Positions 7,999 through 15,424 of a DNA stretch of 53,716 nt are shown piece after piece. The notes beneath the pieces are model-generated. The model saw only the letters and a program-made list of their open reading frames with translations, was not told the origin of the DNA and ran no database searches. Position numbers and translations under genes: made by a program. This DNA comes from an uncultured Bacteroidales bacterium (GTDB taxonomy: Bacteria > Bacteroidota > Bacteroidia > Bacteroidales > F082). Each line of letters starts with the position of its first letter. Positions within the stretch are counted from its first letter, which is position 1. The stretch is from contig CAJOIH010000015.1 of NCBI GenBank assembly GCA_905234455.1, forward strand, positions 1 to 53,716, written 5' to 3'.

Positions 7999-8364
7999 AT
8001 GAAAAAGTTATTATTTTTACCCATTGCAATTATCATGTGTGCACTATGTAGTTCGTTTGTGTTAAGCAATCAAAGCAACAACAAAGTCGAGTTAACCAAT
8101 CCACAGTGCAGTTATAATGTCTACGGGGATGGACAGACTAATGATGGATGGTATCTTAGGATTTCGTATGATTGTAACTGTGCTGATCCTGTGGTTGTTA
8201 AAATTACTTACCTTGTCAAAAATGGTAAAAACGGATCCGTAAGAGAAGAGGAAACGACTTGTACGCTTTGGAATCGTAGCGGCTCTCCAATTGTCGGTCA
8301 ATATAGTAATTATTATGATGACAATACGACTAGATATAAAGTAAAAAGCGTACAAGTTAAATAA
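7999..8364 (+). CDS. Small exported protein, unknown function
   Basis: 121 residues from ATG 7999; the longer frame from 7939 would translate the shared leader and is unlikely. It begins with a signal peptide (MKKLLFLPIAIIMCALCSSF) and the mature part has four cysteines in the first two thirds (...NPQCSY..., YDCNCAD, ETTCTLW), suggesting disulfides in the periplasm or outside. The family is not recognised. A terminator follows at 8381-8420, so it forms its own transcription unit. Confidence 0.65.
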   Translation: MKKLLFLPIAIIMCALCSSFVLSNQSNNKVELTNPQCSYNVYGDGQTNDGWYLRISYDCNCADPVVVKITYLVKNGKNGSVREEETTCTLWNRSGSPIVGQYSNYYDDNTTRYKVKSVQVK

Positions 8365-8380
8365 TGTTTTTTTCAACAAT

Positions 8381-8420
8381 GATGGTGGCCTTTTGTGGTA
8401 TTGCTGCCATCAATTTTTTT
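8381..8420 (+). terminator. Intrinsic terminator
   Basis: GATGGTGGC (8381-8389) pairs with GCTGCCATC (8403-8411) over 9 bp including two G-U pairs, followed by AATTTTTTT. Confidence 0.6.
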
Positions 8421-8453
8421 ACAATGAACTGAATCATAGTAATCTAACAAACG

Positions 8454-8489
8454 AAACCGACGTGCCTGATGGGTATATAACTGGGCAAA
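8454..8489 (+). repeat. Leader repeat, copy 2
   Basis: Second copy of the 7957-7991 sequence, again ending 7 bases before an ATG. It lies after a terminator and no TAnnTTTG box is visible in front of it, so the repeat itself may carry promoter or operator function. Confidence 0.75.
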
Positions 8490-8496
8490 AACAATA

Positions 8497-8880
8497 ATGA
8501 AGAAACTACTTTTAACTATGTTTTTAGCTGTTTTCACTGCCACTATGTTTGCACAAACCCCAGTTACTTGCAGTCGGTGTAACGGGAGTGGAACAATTCG
8601 TGCTCAAGCATCAAGAAACTGCTCTTCATGCAAAGGCACAGGAACTGTGATTGTCAATGAGACCCAAACATGCCCTCAATGTAAGGGTACTACAAAAATG
8701 AAGGTCGTGAAAAACGGAGAATTGGTAGATGCGCCATGCAATTACCCATTGTGCAAGAATGGCAAAATCACAGTACCCAAAACCGAGAGATGTGGCGCTT
8801 GCAGTGGCACTGGCGTTGATAAGTATTCGGCCGTAGAGACTTGTCCAAAATGTCATGGCACAGGAAAAGTAAGTCAATAA
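8497..8880 (+). CDS. Exported DnaJ-type zinc-finger protein without a J domain
   Basis: 127 residues with signal peptide MKKLLLTMFLAVFTATMFAQ. The mature part is almost only cysteine-rich repeats: CSRCNGSG, CSSCKGTG, CPQCKGTT, CNYPLCKNG, CGACSGTG and CPKCHGTG. The CxxCxGxG type is the DnaJ central zinc-binding domain (normally four repeats). No J domain or substrate-binding domain is present. In DnaJ this region binds zinc and unfolded polypeptide. Export to the oxidising envelope is unusual for it. It heads a run with the two paralogues downstream (15-base gap). Confidence 0.75.
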   Translation: MKKLLLTMFLAVFTATMFAQTPVTCSRCNGSGTIRAQASRNCSSCKGTGTVIVNETQTCPQCKGTTKMKVVKNGELVDAPCNYPLCKNGKITVPKTERCGACSGTGVDKYSAVETCPKCHGTGKVSQ

Positions 8881-8894
8881 AAGCACTAAATACC

Positions 8895-9602
8895 ATGAAA
8901 AGAATAATCCTCTTGATAGCATTTTGCCTATCATTATCAGTAATTTATGCTCAGACAATAGATGTCATTCATCTGAAAAGCGGCTTCGATGCCCGAGGGA
9001 CGATAACCAACCGCACGGAAAGTCAAATCACTTTGCAAACCGAAAATGGCCGTGTGCTAACCATCGATATGAGCGACATCGACTCAATGGAACAGGAACA
9101 AAAAGCTTTTGACCCAAGAGCGTTGATTGGTCGATGGGCTTGCTATAAGGCCAATGGCGAAAGAGATGCAAGATATGATATGGAAATCATTGAAAATGAA
9201 GGGTTTTATACGGTAAGTTATAAGACTATGCTGAATTATGTTAGTTATGATAACTGTCTTTTAGGTTTCCCTTCTCAAACACCTAATAATACAATTGATG
9301 CTGATAAGGATATAGAAGTGGAAGATGGTAAAGTGTCTTACTATTTTTACCAAGTGGAATGGTGTAAAATGAACGCCGATAGCAAAAGGAGGCAGTCCAT
9401 AAATCTAATTCAATATAGTTGCGACATTGACCTTAGGTATATTGATGGAAAGTTGAAAGGTAGTATTGATATTTTGAATTATTATCATGCTTTGGGGTGT
9501 GAAGGCTATGGGAGTGTGACAAGTTCGTTAAATGATGGGTGTGGAACGGTATTTTCCGATGGCCCTGGTGGTAAAAGAAATGTCTATTTCGTAAGGTACT
9601 AA
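8895..9602 (+). CDS. Exported protein, paralogue A of a tandem pair
   Basis: 235 residues from ATG 8895, placed at the signal peptide MKRIILLIAFCLSLSVIYAQ; the frame extends upstream into the previous gene and that part was left out. After the signal comes a beta-rich motif, DVIHLKSGFDARGTI and then ITLQTENGRVLTIDMSDID, of a kind often seen in Bacteroidota exported proteins (LKNG.i.G.i). The rest is not recognised. It is homologous along its length to the next gene, with the first 85 residues best conserved. Confidence 0.65.
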   Translation: MKRIILLIAFCLSLSVIYAQTIDVIHLKSGFDARGTITNRTESQITLQTENGRVLTIDMSDIDSMEQEQKAFDPRALIGRWACYKANGERDARYDMEIIENEGFYTVSYKTMLNYVSYDNCLLGFPSQTPNNTIDADKDIEVEDGKVSYYFYQVEWCKMNADSKRRQSINLIQYSCDIDLRYIDGKLKGSIDILNYYHALGCEGYGSVTSSLNDGCGTVFSDGPGGKRNVYFVRY

Positions 9603-9614
9603 AACTACTTAGTC

Positions 9615-10307
9615 ATGAAAATAGTTGTATTATCATTGCTGCTATGCTTCATGGCATCAGCAATTTATTCTCAAACCATTGATGTAATTCATTTGAAAAA
9701 TGGTCTTGATGCCCGAGGAACAGTTATTGGTCGTACCGAAAACCAAATTACGGTACAAACCGAAAACGGCAGAACACTGTCCTTTGATATGACCGACATC
9801 GAATCGGTGGAACAGGAACAAAAGGCTTTTGACCCAAGAGTGTTGATTGGGCGATGGCTCTTCTACTATAGTAACGGCAAAAGAGATGAATTGTTCGATG
9901 TGCAAATTGAAGAAAACCATGGGCTTTATACTGCAAAGTATAAACGAGGTATCTCGTATCCTAGTTCTACTTCTGCTTTGGGTGAGACCCCTGATTATAT
10001 TTGGTATGAATCGACTGATATTGATATTTCCGATAAAATAACATTTAGTGTTTGTTGTGTTCAATCATATGAGCATTATTCTGGAACTAATCGAGAGTAT
10101 GAGGGTATGCATGTTATCGATGAGTATATTTTTTCATTGAAATATGATGATGAAAAACTTGTTGGAGAAGGTATGTGTATCAAACATTGGCGTGCTTTAG
10201 GTAATAGTAAATACGAAACTGTAGTGGAAGCAAATGATCATGGTTGTGCAAAGGTTATTGAAAATAACAATTCTGGTGGGTGGAAGTGCTATTTTGTGAA
10301 AAATTAA
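9615..10307 (+). CDS. Exported protein, paralogue B of a tandem pair
   Basis: 230 residues, signal peptide MKIVVLSLLLCFMASAIYSQ. It shares with the preceding gene IDVIHLK.G.DARGT, the QTENGR motif, MEQEQKAFDPR or VEQEQKAFDPR, LIGRW, and a C-terminal GC..V plus YFV ending. The middle differs much more. The 12-base gap to its paralogue indicates tandem duplication inside one operon. Function unknown. Confidence 0.65.
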   Translation: MKIVVLSLLLCFMASAIYSQTIDVIHLKNGLDARGTVIGRTENQITVQTENGRTLSFDMTDIESVEQEQKAFDPRVLIGRWLFYYSNGKRDELFDVQIEENHGLYTAKYKRGISYPSSTSALGETPDYIWYESTDIDISDKITFSVCCVQSYEHYSGTNREYEGMHVIDEYIFSLKYDDEKLVGEGMCIKHWRALGNSKYETVVEANDHGCAKVIENNNSGGWKCYFVKN

Positions 10308-10322
10308 AAAACAATAATCAAA

Positions 10323-10952
10323 ATGAAAAGCCTTAAGAAATACATACTTTTTTTGGCACTTGCCTTGGCTGCATTGCCCATGATGGCGCAGCCCACCTAC
10401 CACGATTCCTACACCGACTACTTCTTCTCGGTCGGCTACCAACATCTGAACCTTCCCACTGGTCCCTATAACGCTGGATCATTCCAAATGGAAGCATTGT
10501 ATAGTTTCGCAGGTGGGAAAGCAGGTGTGACTTACGGTCCGGATTATATTTCATATAGCCCTTTCGGCTTGCTTTGGTTTATGCCGGGAATGCTCCTCAA
10601 CGGAATAAACAACCTATCCCCACAAGAGGGAGCACTGTTTCTCATTCCTGCTTTGGGTACAATGCAAATCCACATACCTTTATCGGATCATCTTGAAATA
10701 ACTGGCGGTTGGGATGCTTTTAAAATCACCAAACTGAAAAACTTCAGCGGTAGTTATTATGTTCACGGTAGTTTAAATGCCGGACTGAACCTTTTCTTGG
10801 GTGATATTGTTTTCGTCAACGCATACTATGAATACAACCACACACATAATCTCGCTCTAAAATGGATGGGTATGGGTTCGCAGCCAATAGAACTGAAAGG
10901 CCATTCCTTCGGGGTTCGCTTTGGTTGTATGTTGTTTAGAGCCAACCCGTGA
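10323..10952 (+). CDS. Exported beta-barrel-like protein
   Basis: 209 residues with signal peptide MKSLKKYILFLALALAALPMMAQ. The mature chain has alternating aromatic and polar strands (YFFSVGYQHLNL, GAGTYGP-like turns, HLEITGGWDAFKI, GVRFGCMLF), and the end reads as a terminal beta strand. This suggests a small outer-membrane barrel, but no named family is recognised. It starts 15 bases after paralogue B and is probably co-transcribed with it. Confidence 0.55.
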   Translation: MKSLKKYILFLALALAALPMMAQPTYHDSYTDYFFSVGYQHLNLPTGPYNAGSFQMEALYSFAGGKAGVTYGPDYISYSPFGLLWFMPGMLLNGINNLSPQEGALFLIPALGTMQIHIPLSDHLEITGGWDAFKITKLKNFSGSYYVHGSLNAGLNLFLGDIVFVNAYYEYNHTHNLALKWMGMGSQPIELKGHSFGVRFGCMLFRANP

Positions 10953-10970
10953 CAAATCGGTCGCGGATTC

Positions 10971-11026
10971 AACCTTCTTTAAACCTTCTCAACTCCATCG
11001 TCTCCCCGTTAAACACCGAAATAGGT
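10971..11026 (-). pseudogene. Displaced copy of the lpxH 3' end
   Basis: On the minus strand it reads SVFNGETMELRRF then a short tail and stop, against YAVFDGETMELKRFE at the end of lpxH (11955). At DNA level 10981-11026 aligns with 11961-12005, with most bases equal and a single one-base gap. No other lpxH sequence is next to it. It marks the far side of the TA cassette. Confidence 0.7.
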
Positions 11027-11104
11027 AGCCATACCTCCATATCTCAAATTGGTGAGATAATTAAAAAATTGATTGATTCTCTTGCGGAAATCAACTTTTA
11101 TGTT

Positions 11105-11112
11105 TATTTTTG
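11105..11112 (+). promoter_or_regulatory. -7 box TATTTTTG of the HigBA-like operon
   Basis: TATTTTTG followed by CA, with CTTG 20 nt upstream, 17 bases before the ATG at 11130. Confidence 0.6.
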
Positions 11113-11129
11113 CAAGAAAAAATTGAGTT

Positions 11130-11615
11130 ATGGTAAGAAACTTATTATTGGAATTACTGGAGGACGGTAATAAAGTGAGCCTATATTCTCCTCATTTTGA
11201 AGGTGAAGCGTATTCGGAATTTGAGAAATTCCTTTTGGCTTATAAAGATTCTTATCCTAATGATGTGCGTCAGCTGGTTTACAGGCTTGACATCATAAAG
11301 CGTGACGGAGCTGAAGACCGCCATTTCAGATATGAAGGAAAAATGAGAGATAGGGTGATGGCTTTGCCTTCTCATCTGGAAACGACATCACTTCGGTTGT
11401 ATCTTTTGAACATCAATGCCAAGATATTGATATTAGGGAATGGAGGATTGAAAACCACCTCTACCTATCAGGAAGATGCGCATTTAAACAGGTGTGTTCA
11501 GACGCTTCAGAAAATAGATATCCAACTGAAGCAGAAAGAAAAACAAAGGATTATCACAGTGAGTGGAACAAAACTGCTGGGTACGCTTACCTTTTCAATA
11601 GACGATGAACCATAA
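11130..11615 (+). CDS. HigB-like toxin candidate
   Basis: 161 residues. The middle reads DRHFRYEGKMRDRVMALP, then LRLYLLNINAKILILGNGGLKTT: a charged helix, a beta strand and a terminal LGxGG-like strand, similar in layout to RelE/HigB ribonuclease folds but longer. It is followed without a gap by an HTH antitoxin-type gene (TAA directly before ATG 11616), the toxin-first order of HigBA. The family is common beside XRE proteins in Bacteroidales. Toxicity is inferred from arrangement. Confidence 0.6.
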   Translation: MVRNLLLELLEDGNKVSLYSPHFEGEAYSEFEKFLLAYKDSYPNDVRQLVYRLDIIKRDGAEDRHFRYEGKMRDRVMALPSHLETTSLRLYLLNINAKILILGNGGLKTTSTYQEDAHLNRCVQTLQKIDIQLKQKEKQRIITVSGTKLLGTLTFSIDDEP

Positions 11616-11918
11616 ATGTCATATCAAATGAAGACAAACAAAATCATGGACGAGATACGCGGAACCATTCCTCCAGCGTTAAAGATGCAAATGGAACTTT
11701 CGGTGGCCATAGCTAACCGGATTTATGACATCCTTGAAGAAAAGGATATGTCTCAAAAAGACTTTGCCCAGTTGATGGGTAAAACGGAAACTGAGGTTAG
11801 CCGTTGGCTCTCGGGAACACATAACCTCACCATGGCAACGCTATGCAAGATATCCGTTGCCTTGGGTGAGGATATTATTTTGATTGCTGGTCGTCCTAAG
11901 GAATACGCAATGGCCTAG
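11616..11918 (+). CDS. XRE-family antitoxin (HigA-like)
   Basis: 100 residues. DILEEKDMSQKDFAQLMGKT then EVSRWLSGTHNLTMATLCKI is a classic XRE helix-turn-helix (Cro/C1 type). A nearer start, M at 11631, is possible. Immediate junction with the toxin-like gene implies translational coupling. It probably binds the promoter at 11105 as well as the toxin. The stop lies inside a 13-base palindrome GGCCTAGTAGGCC, and a second inverted repeat GGTTAC-AATTC-GTAACC follows at 11929-11945. Confidence 0.75.
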   Translation: MSYQMKTNKIMDEIRGTIPPALKMQMELSVAIANRIYDILEEKDMSQKDFAQLMGKTETEVSRWLSGTHNLTMATLCKISVALGEDIILIAGRPKEYAMA

Positions 11919-11954
11919 TAGGCCAACTGGTTACAATTCGTAACCACTTCACTC

Positions 11955-12704
11955 TTATTCAAACCTCTTTAATTCCATCGTCTCCCCATCAAACACCGCA
12001 TAGGTGAAGTCGTAAATCCAGTTGCCTACCACGGTGGTCAAGGCGTGGTCGCCTGAGGGGTATTGCATCGGCTTATGCTGGTGGCCGAAGACGAAGAAAT
12101 CGATGGAAGGATCCAAGGCGGCTTGCTCGGCGGCGTATTGGTAGAGGCGGGTGTTAGGAACGTCGTCATAATACCCTCGTTCCACTTCGTTCTTGAGTTT
12201 TTTCAGGCGATGGTTGTGCGACCAGCGCAGGGCTAGACGGATGCCGATGTCAGGGTGGATCCAACGGAACAAAAACTGGTTAAATTTACTTGAAAACACC
12301 TTCTTCAAGAACTTGTAGCCTTTGTCGCCAGGGCCTTCACCGTCGCCATGAACCAGATAAAACTTCTTGCCCTTCAGCATCATGACCTCTGGCTTGCGGT
12401 GTAGCTGCAAACCAATCTCATCGTGCAAATACCCGAAGCACCACAAGTCATGGTTGCCAATGAACATATGCACTGGAATGCCAGCATCGGTGAACTCGGC
12501 CAACTTGCCCTGAATGCGCACATAACCTCTTGGCACCACCGACTTGTATTCGAACCAGAAGTCGAACAGGTCACCCATCAGGAACAACTCCTCGCAGTCG
12601 GCCTTGATGGCGTCGAGAAACCGCAAGAGCTTCAGCTCACGCTCATGGCTGTCCTCAAGGGTGGGGATGCCCAGATGGAAGTCGGTGACGAAGTAAACGG
12701 CCAT
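11955..12704 (-). CDS. lpxH: UDP-2,3-diacylglucosamine diphosphatase
   Basis: A 249-residue calcineurin-type phosphoesterase. Metal motifs in order: DFHLG, GDLFDFW, GNHD, HGDGEGPGDKGYK and GHQHKP. The EGPGDKGYKF pattern is typical of Bacteroidota LpxH, which removes UMP from UDP-2,3-diacylglucosamine to give lipid X at the inner membrane. Its start overlaps the stop of pnp by one base (TGATG). The last 15 codons have a diverged second copy at 10971-11026 beyond the TA cassette. Confidence 0.88.
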   Translation of the reverse strand: MAVYFVTDFHLGIPTLEDSHERELKLLRFLDAIKADCEELFLMGDLFDFWFEYKSVVPRGYVRIQGKLAEFTDAGIPVHMFIGNHDLWCFGYLHDEIGLQLHRKPEVMMLKGKKFYLVHGDGEGPGDKGYKFLKKVFSSKFNQFLFRWIHPDIGIRLALRWSHNHRLKKLKNEVERGYYDDVPNTRLYQYAAEQAALDPSIDFFVFGHQHKPMQYPSGDHALTTVVGNWIYDFTYAVFDGETMELKRFE

Positions 12705-13540
12705 CAGAACTTGATTTCGGTGCTGCGGCGGATGAGCTCGGTGATGAGGGTGATGAGTTTGGGCTCGACGGCGTTCACGGCCTTGATGACCTCCTCGTGG
12801 GTGATGGTGCTGGTGTGATTCATGCCGTAGATGTTACCCATGTCGGAGACGATGCTCAGACCGAACACCGGCAGCTTGCCTTGGCGGGCCACGATGACCT
12901 CGGGAGTGGTGGACATGCCGATGGTGTCGGCCCCGATAGTACGGAAGTAACGGCACTCAGCAGGTGTCTCGTAGGTGGGACCCGTGGTGGAGCAGTACAC
13001 GCCGTGCTGCACCCAGATGTTCTTGTCCATGGCAATCTCGTCAGCCAACATGATCAAACGCTTGTCGTAAGGCTCGCTCATGTCGGGGAAGCGCTCGCCG
13101 AAACGGTCGTCGTGCGGCCCAATCAAGGGGTTGGGCATGGCGTGGATCTGGTCGGTGATGATCATGATGTCGCCCACATGGAAATCCGGGTTGAGTCCGC
13201 CAGCAGCATTGCTGAGGATGAGGAACTTGATGCCAAGCATCATCATCAAGCGGATGGGGAAGACGACGACATTCATCGGATAGCCTTCATAATAGTGAAA
13301 GCGGCCCTGCATGGCAATGACCTTGCGTCCGGCGATGGTGCCGAACAACAACTGTCCCTGGTGACCTTTGACGGTGGAGACGGGGAAATTGGGAATCTCC
13401 GAGTACGGCAAGGCATATTCTACATCAATGCCGTTGGCCAATCCGCCGAGGCCGGAGCCTAACACAACGCCGACTTCAGGCTTGAACCCGTTGGTTTTCA
13501 TGTTGATGTAATCAACCGTGGTGAGCATTTTTTCGTACAT
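12704..13540 (-). CDS. Purine nucleoside phosphorylase
   Basis: 278 residues, the usual size for trimeric PNP (PunA/DeoD2 type). VGVVLGSGLGGLA is the phosphate-binding loop, VKGHQG carries the phosphate His, MQGRFHYYEGY and LSNAAGGLN are family signatures. It splits inosine or guanosine with phosphate to base and ribose-1-phosphate. It lies between lpxK and lpxH, overlapping lpxK by 29 bases at its 5' end and lpxH by one base, so all three genes form one transcript. A start at 13528 (M5) is also possible. Confidence 0.92.
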   Translation of the reverse strand: MYEKMLTTVDYINMKTNGFKPEVGVVLGSGLGGLANGIDVEYALPYSEIPNFPVSTVKGHQGQLLFGTIAGRKVIAMQGRFHYYEGYPMNVVVFPIRLMMMLGIKFLILSNAAGGLNPDFHVGDIMIITDQIHAMPNPLIGPHDDRFGERFPDMSEPYDKRLIMLADEIAMDKNIWVQHGVYCSTTGPTYETPAECRYFRTIGADTIGMSTTPEVIVARQGKLPVFGLSIVSDMGNIYGMNHTSTITHEEVIKAVNAVEPKLITLITELIRRSTEIKF

Positions 13541-14561
13541 AACTCAATATTTCTTCATTAAACTTTTCTTCTTGATCCATTTTTATGCTGATGGGTGCCA
13601 CAAACAGCGGAACCGAATCAAACTTACAAAGATAAGGAGAATTTGTGAAACGCGCGACATCTTTTTCGGTGGTGACCACGATTTTTCTTTCACCGGGGAG
13701 TTTTTCAGCCCTGGCGATGATGCTTCTCACGTCGTTTTCCGTGTAAGGATGATGGTCGGGGAACGTCATCGCTTCCACATGAGGGTAATGCCGTTTCAAC
13801 TCCTTGACAAGCGGCTCGGGCTTGGCGATGCCGCAGAACAACAACACGGAATCGGCAGCCTTGGGATCCATCGCCAAGGCTACTGGGCTGACAGCTTTCA
13901 GAGGCTCGTACACCGTGGAGGAGAAAAACACCTTCTGGTGAGGCAGGACCTGCAACCTCCCGATGATTTCCGCCTTCTCTAGATCGTCCAGCCCTTCCGG
14001 CACCTTGCTCACGATGATGAGGTCTGCCCGGCGGGCGGCGCTTCTGATGTCTCGCAGGGTGCCTGCGGGGACTAACCAGTCGTCGCAATACAGCTTGTCG
14101 TAGGCAGTGAGCAGGAGATTGAGCCCTGCTTGGGTGCTGCGATGTTGGAAGGCATCGTCCAAGACAAAAACCTCCGGTGGACGGTCCATCGAGTTCATCA
14201 GCTCGATGGCACGGTTGCGGTTCTCGTCGACCGCCACCATCACGTCGCTGAACTTGCCCACATACTGCATGGGCTCATCGCCGATGGTCTCGGCACAGCA
14301 ATCGATGCTGGCCAACTGGAACCCCTTGGTTTTCCGACCATAGCCTCGACTGACCACACATACATGCCGGCCCTCTTTTAAGAGGTCGAGCAAATACTCG
14401 ACATGGGGCGTCTTTCCTGTGCCACCCAAAGCCAGATTGCCTACGCAAATCACCGGCTGGTCGAAACGTTTCGTCTTCAACAGATGCCAATCATAGAGCT
14501 TATGCCTGATAACCAGTGCGATATGATAAAAAAACGATATGGGTAGCAGCAAAATTCTCAT
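13512..14561 (-). CDS. lpxK: Tetraacyldisaccharide 4'-kinase
   Basis: 349 residues. It begins with a membrane-associating hydrophobic segment (LLLPISFFYHIALVI) and has the kinase P-loop VGNLALGGTGKTPH, the SRGYGRK motif, VFVLDDAFQHR and the late ITTEKD-like TTEKDVARF. LpxK adds the 4' phosphate to lipid A disaccharide at the inner membrane. It leads the lpxK-pnp-lpxH operon. The box CAAAATTA (14570-14577, TAATTTTG on the minus strand) is only 8 bases from its ATG, giving a very short or absent leader. Confidence 0.93.
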   Translation of the reverse strand: MRILLLPISFFYHIALVIRHKLYDWHLLKTKRFDQPVICVGNLALGGTGKTPHVEYLLDLLKEGRHVCVVSRGYGRKTKGFQLASIDCCAETIGDEPMQYVGKFSDVMVAVDENRNRAIELMNSMDRPPEVFVLDDAFQHRSTQAGLNLLLTAYDKLYCDDWLVPAGTLRDIRSAARRADLIIVSKVPEGLDDLEKAEIIGRLQVLPHQKVFFSSTVYEPLKAVSPVALAMDPKAADSVLLFCGIAKPEPLVKELKRHYPHVEAMTFPDHHPYTENDVRSIIARAEKLPGERKIVVTTEKDVARFTNSPYLCKFDSVPLFVAPISIKMDQEEKFNEEILSYVRKNAHHG

Positions 14562-14569
14562 TATGGGGT

Positions 14570-14597
14570 CAAAATTAAATAAATTTCTCTAATTTTG
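14570..14597. promoter_or_regulatory. Divergent -7 boxes between lpxK and nif3
   Basis: TAATTTTG on the minus strand (14570-14577) faces lpxK. TAATTTTG on the plus strand (14590-14597) lies 17 bases before the nif3-like ATG at 14615. Confidence 0.5.
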
Positions 14598-14614
14598 AGC
14601 CAAATTTTGAAAAT

Positions 14615-15409
14615 ATGATTGTTAACGACATCCTGAACTGCATTACCGAGGTAGCCCCCCTGAAATGGCAGGAGCATTACGACAATGCCGGTGTGCAGGT
14701 GGGCGACCTCAACGCAGAGGTCCATCAAGCCTTGATCTGCCTCGACATCACCGAGGCGGTGGTGGACGAAGCCGTCGCCAAACGTTGCGACCTCATTGTC
14801 AGCCATCATCCTTTGATCTTCCACGGACTGAAGCATATTACCCCTGAAACCTATATCGAACGCGCCGTGGTCAAGGCATTGAAACATGACATCGCCATAA
14901 TTTCCATGCATACCAACTTGGACAACAGCTACCTGGGGGTGAGCCGCGTGCTGGCGGATAGGCTAGGCTTAAAAAACCTGCGCCTCTTGCAGCCGTCTGC
15001 AGCTGAACCCGAGCTCTGCGGCGCCGGCATGATCGGTGAATTCGGCACTCCTCTTGCGGAGCTGGATTTCCTGAACCTGGTGGCTAACACCTTGGGCTCG
15101 CCTTGCCTGAAACACTCCGCCTTCACAGGGAAGACCATCAAAACCGTGGCCTTGTGTGGTGGCTCGGGCACGCCTTTCATGTCCGATGCCCTGCGCCAGA
15201 AAGCCGATGCCTACCTCACCGCCGACATCAAATACCACGACTTTTTCGTGCCCGAAGGCAACATCCTGCTGGTGGACGGAGGACATTTTGAGACCGAACA
15301 ATTTACAAAAGAATTAATTAGGGACATCATTCAGAAAAAATTTCCTACCTTTGCAGCCGAAATTGCCGCGACCCCTACCAATGCGGTTCATTACTTTTGC
15401 AAGAAATAA
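14615..15409 (+). CDS. Nif3-like dinuclear metal center protein
   Basis: 264 residues. APLKWQEHYDNAGVQVGD, SHHPLIFHGLK and HTNLDN carry the metal-binding His/Asp/Glu residues of the NIF3/YbgI hexamer, and the late VDGGHFETEQ completes the site. The family is often named GTP cyclohydrolase I type 2, though the physiological reaction is debated. The length matches the short YbgI form without the PII-like insert present in many longer homologues. It is followed 15 bases later by the zinc-ribbon gene, a conserved pairing in Bacteroidota. Confidence 0.88.
   Translation: MIVNDILNCITEVAPLKWQEHYDNAGVQVGDLNAEVHQALICLDITEAVVDEAVAKRCDLIVSHHPLIFHGLKHITPETYIERAVVKALKHDIAIISMHTNLDNSYLGVSRVLADRLGLKNLRLLQPSAAEPELCGAGMIGEFGTPLAELDFLNLVANTLGSPCLKHSAFTGKTIKTVALCGGSGTPFMSDALRQKADAYLTADIKYHDFFVPEGNILLVDGGHFETEQFTKELIRDIIQKKFPTFAAEIAATPTNAVHYFCKK
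15346..15353 (+). promoter_or_regulatory. Possible internal -7 box TACCTTTG
   Basis: TACCTTTG followed by CAG inside the nif3 3' end, 71 bases before the zinc-ribbon gene. It matches TAnnTTTG but may be chance. Confidence 0.3.
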
Positions 15410-15424
15410 TCAATTGAGCATATT

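Noticed and set aside
10949..11170. A 73-codon frame before the HigB-like gene
   Set aside because: It covers the lpxH remnant and the promoter, with no motif.
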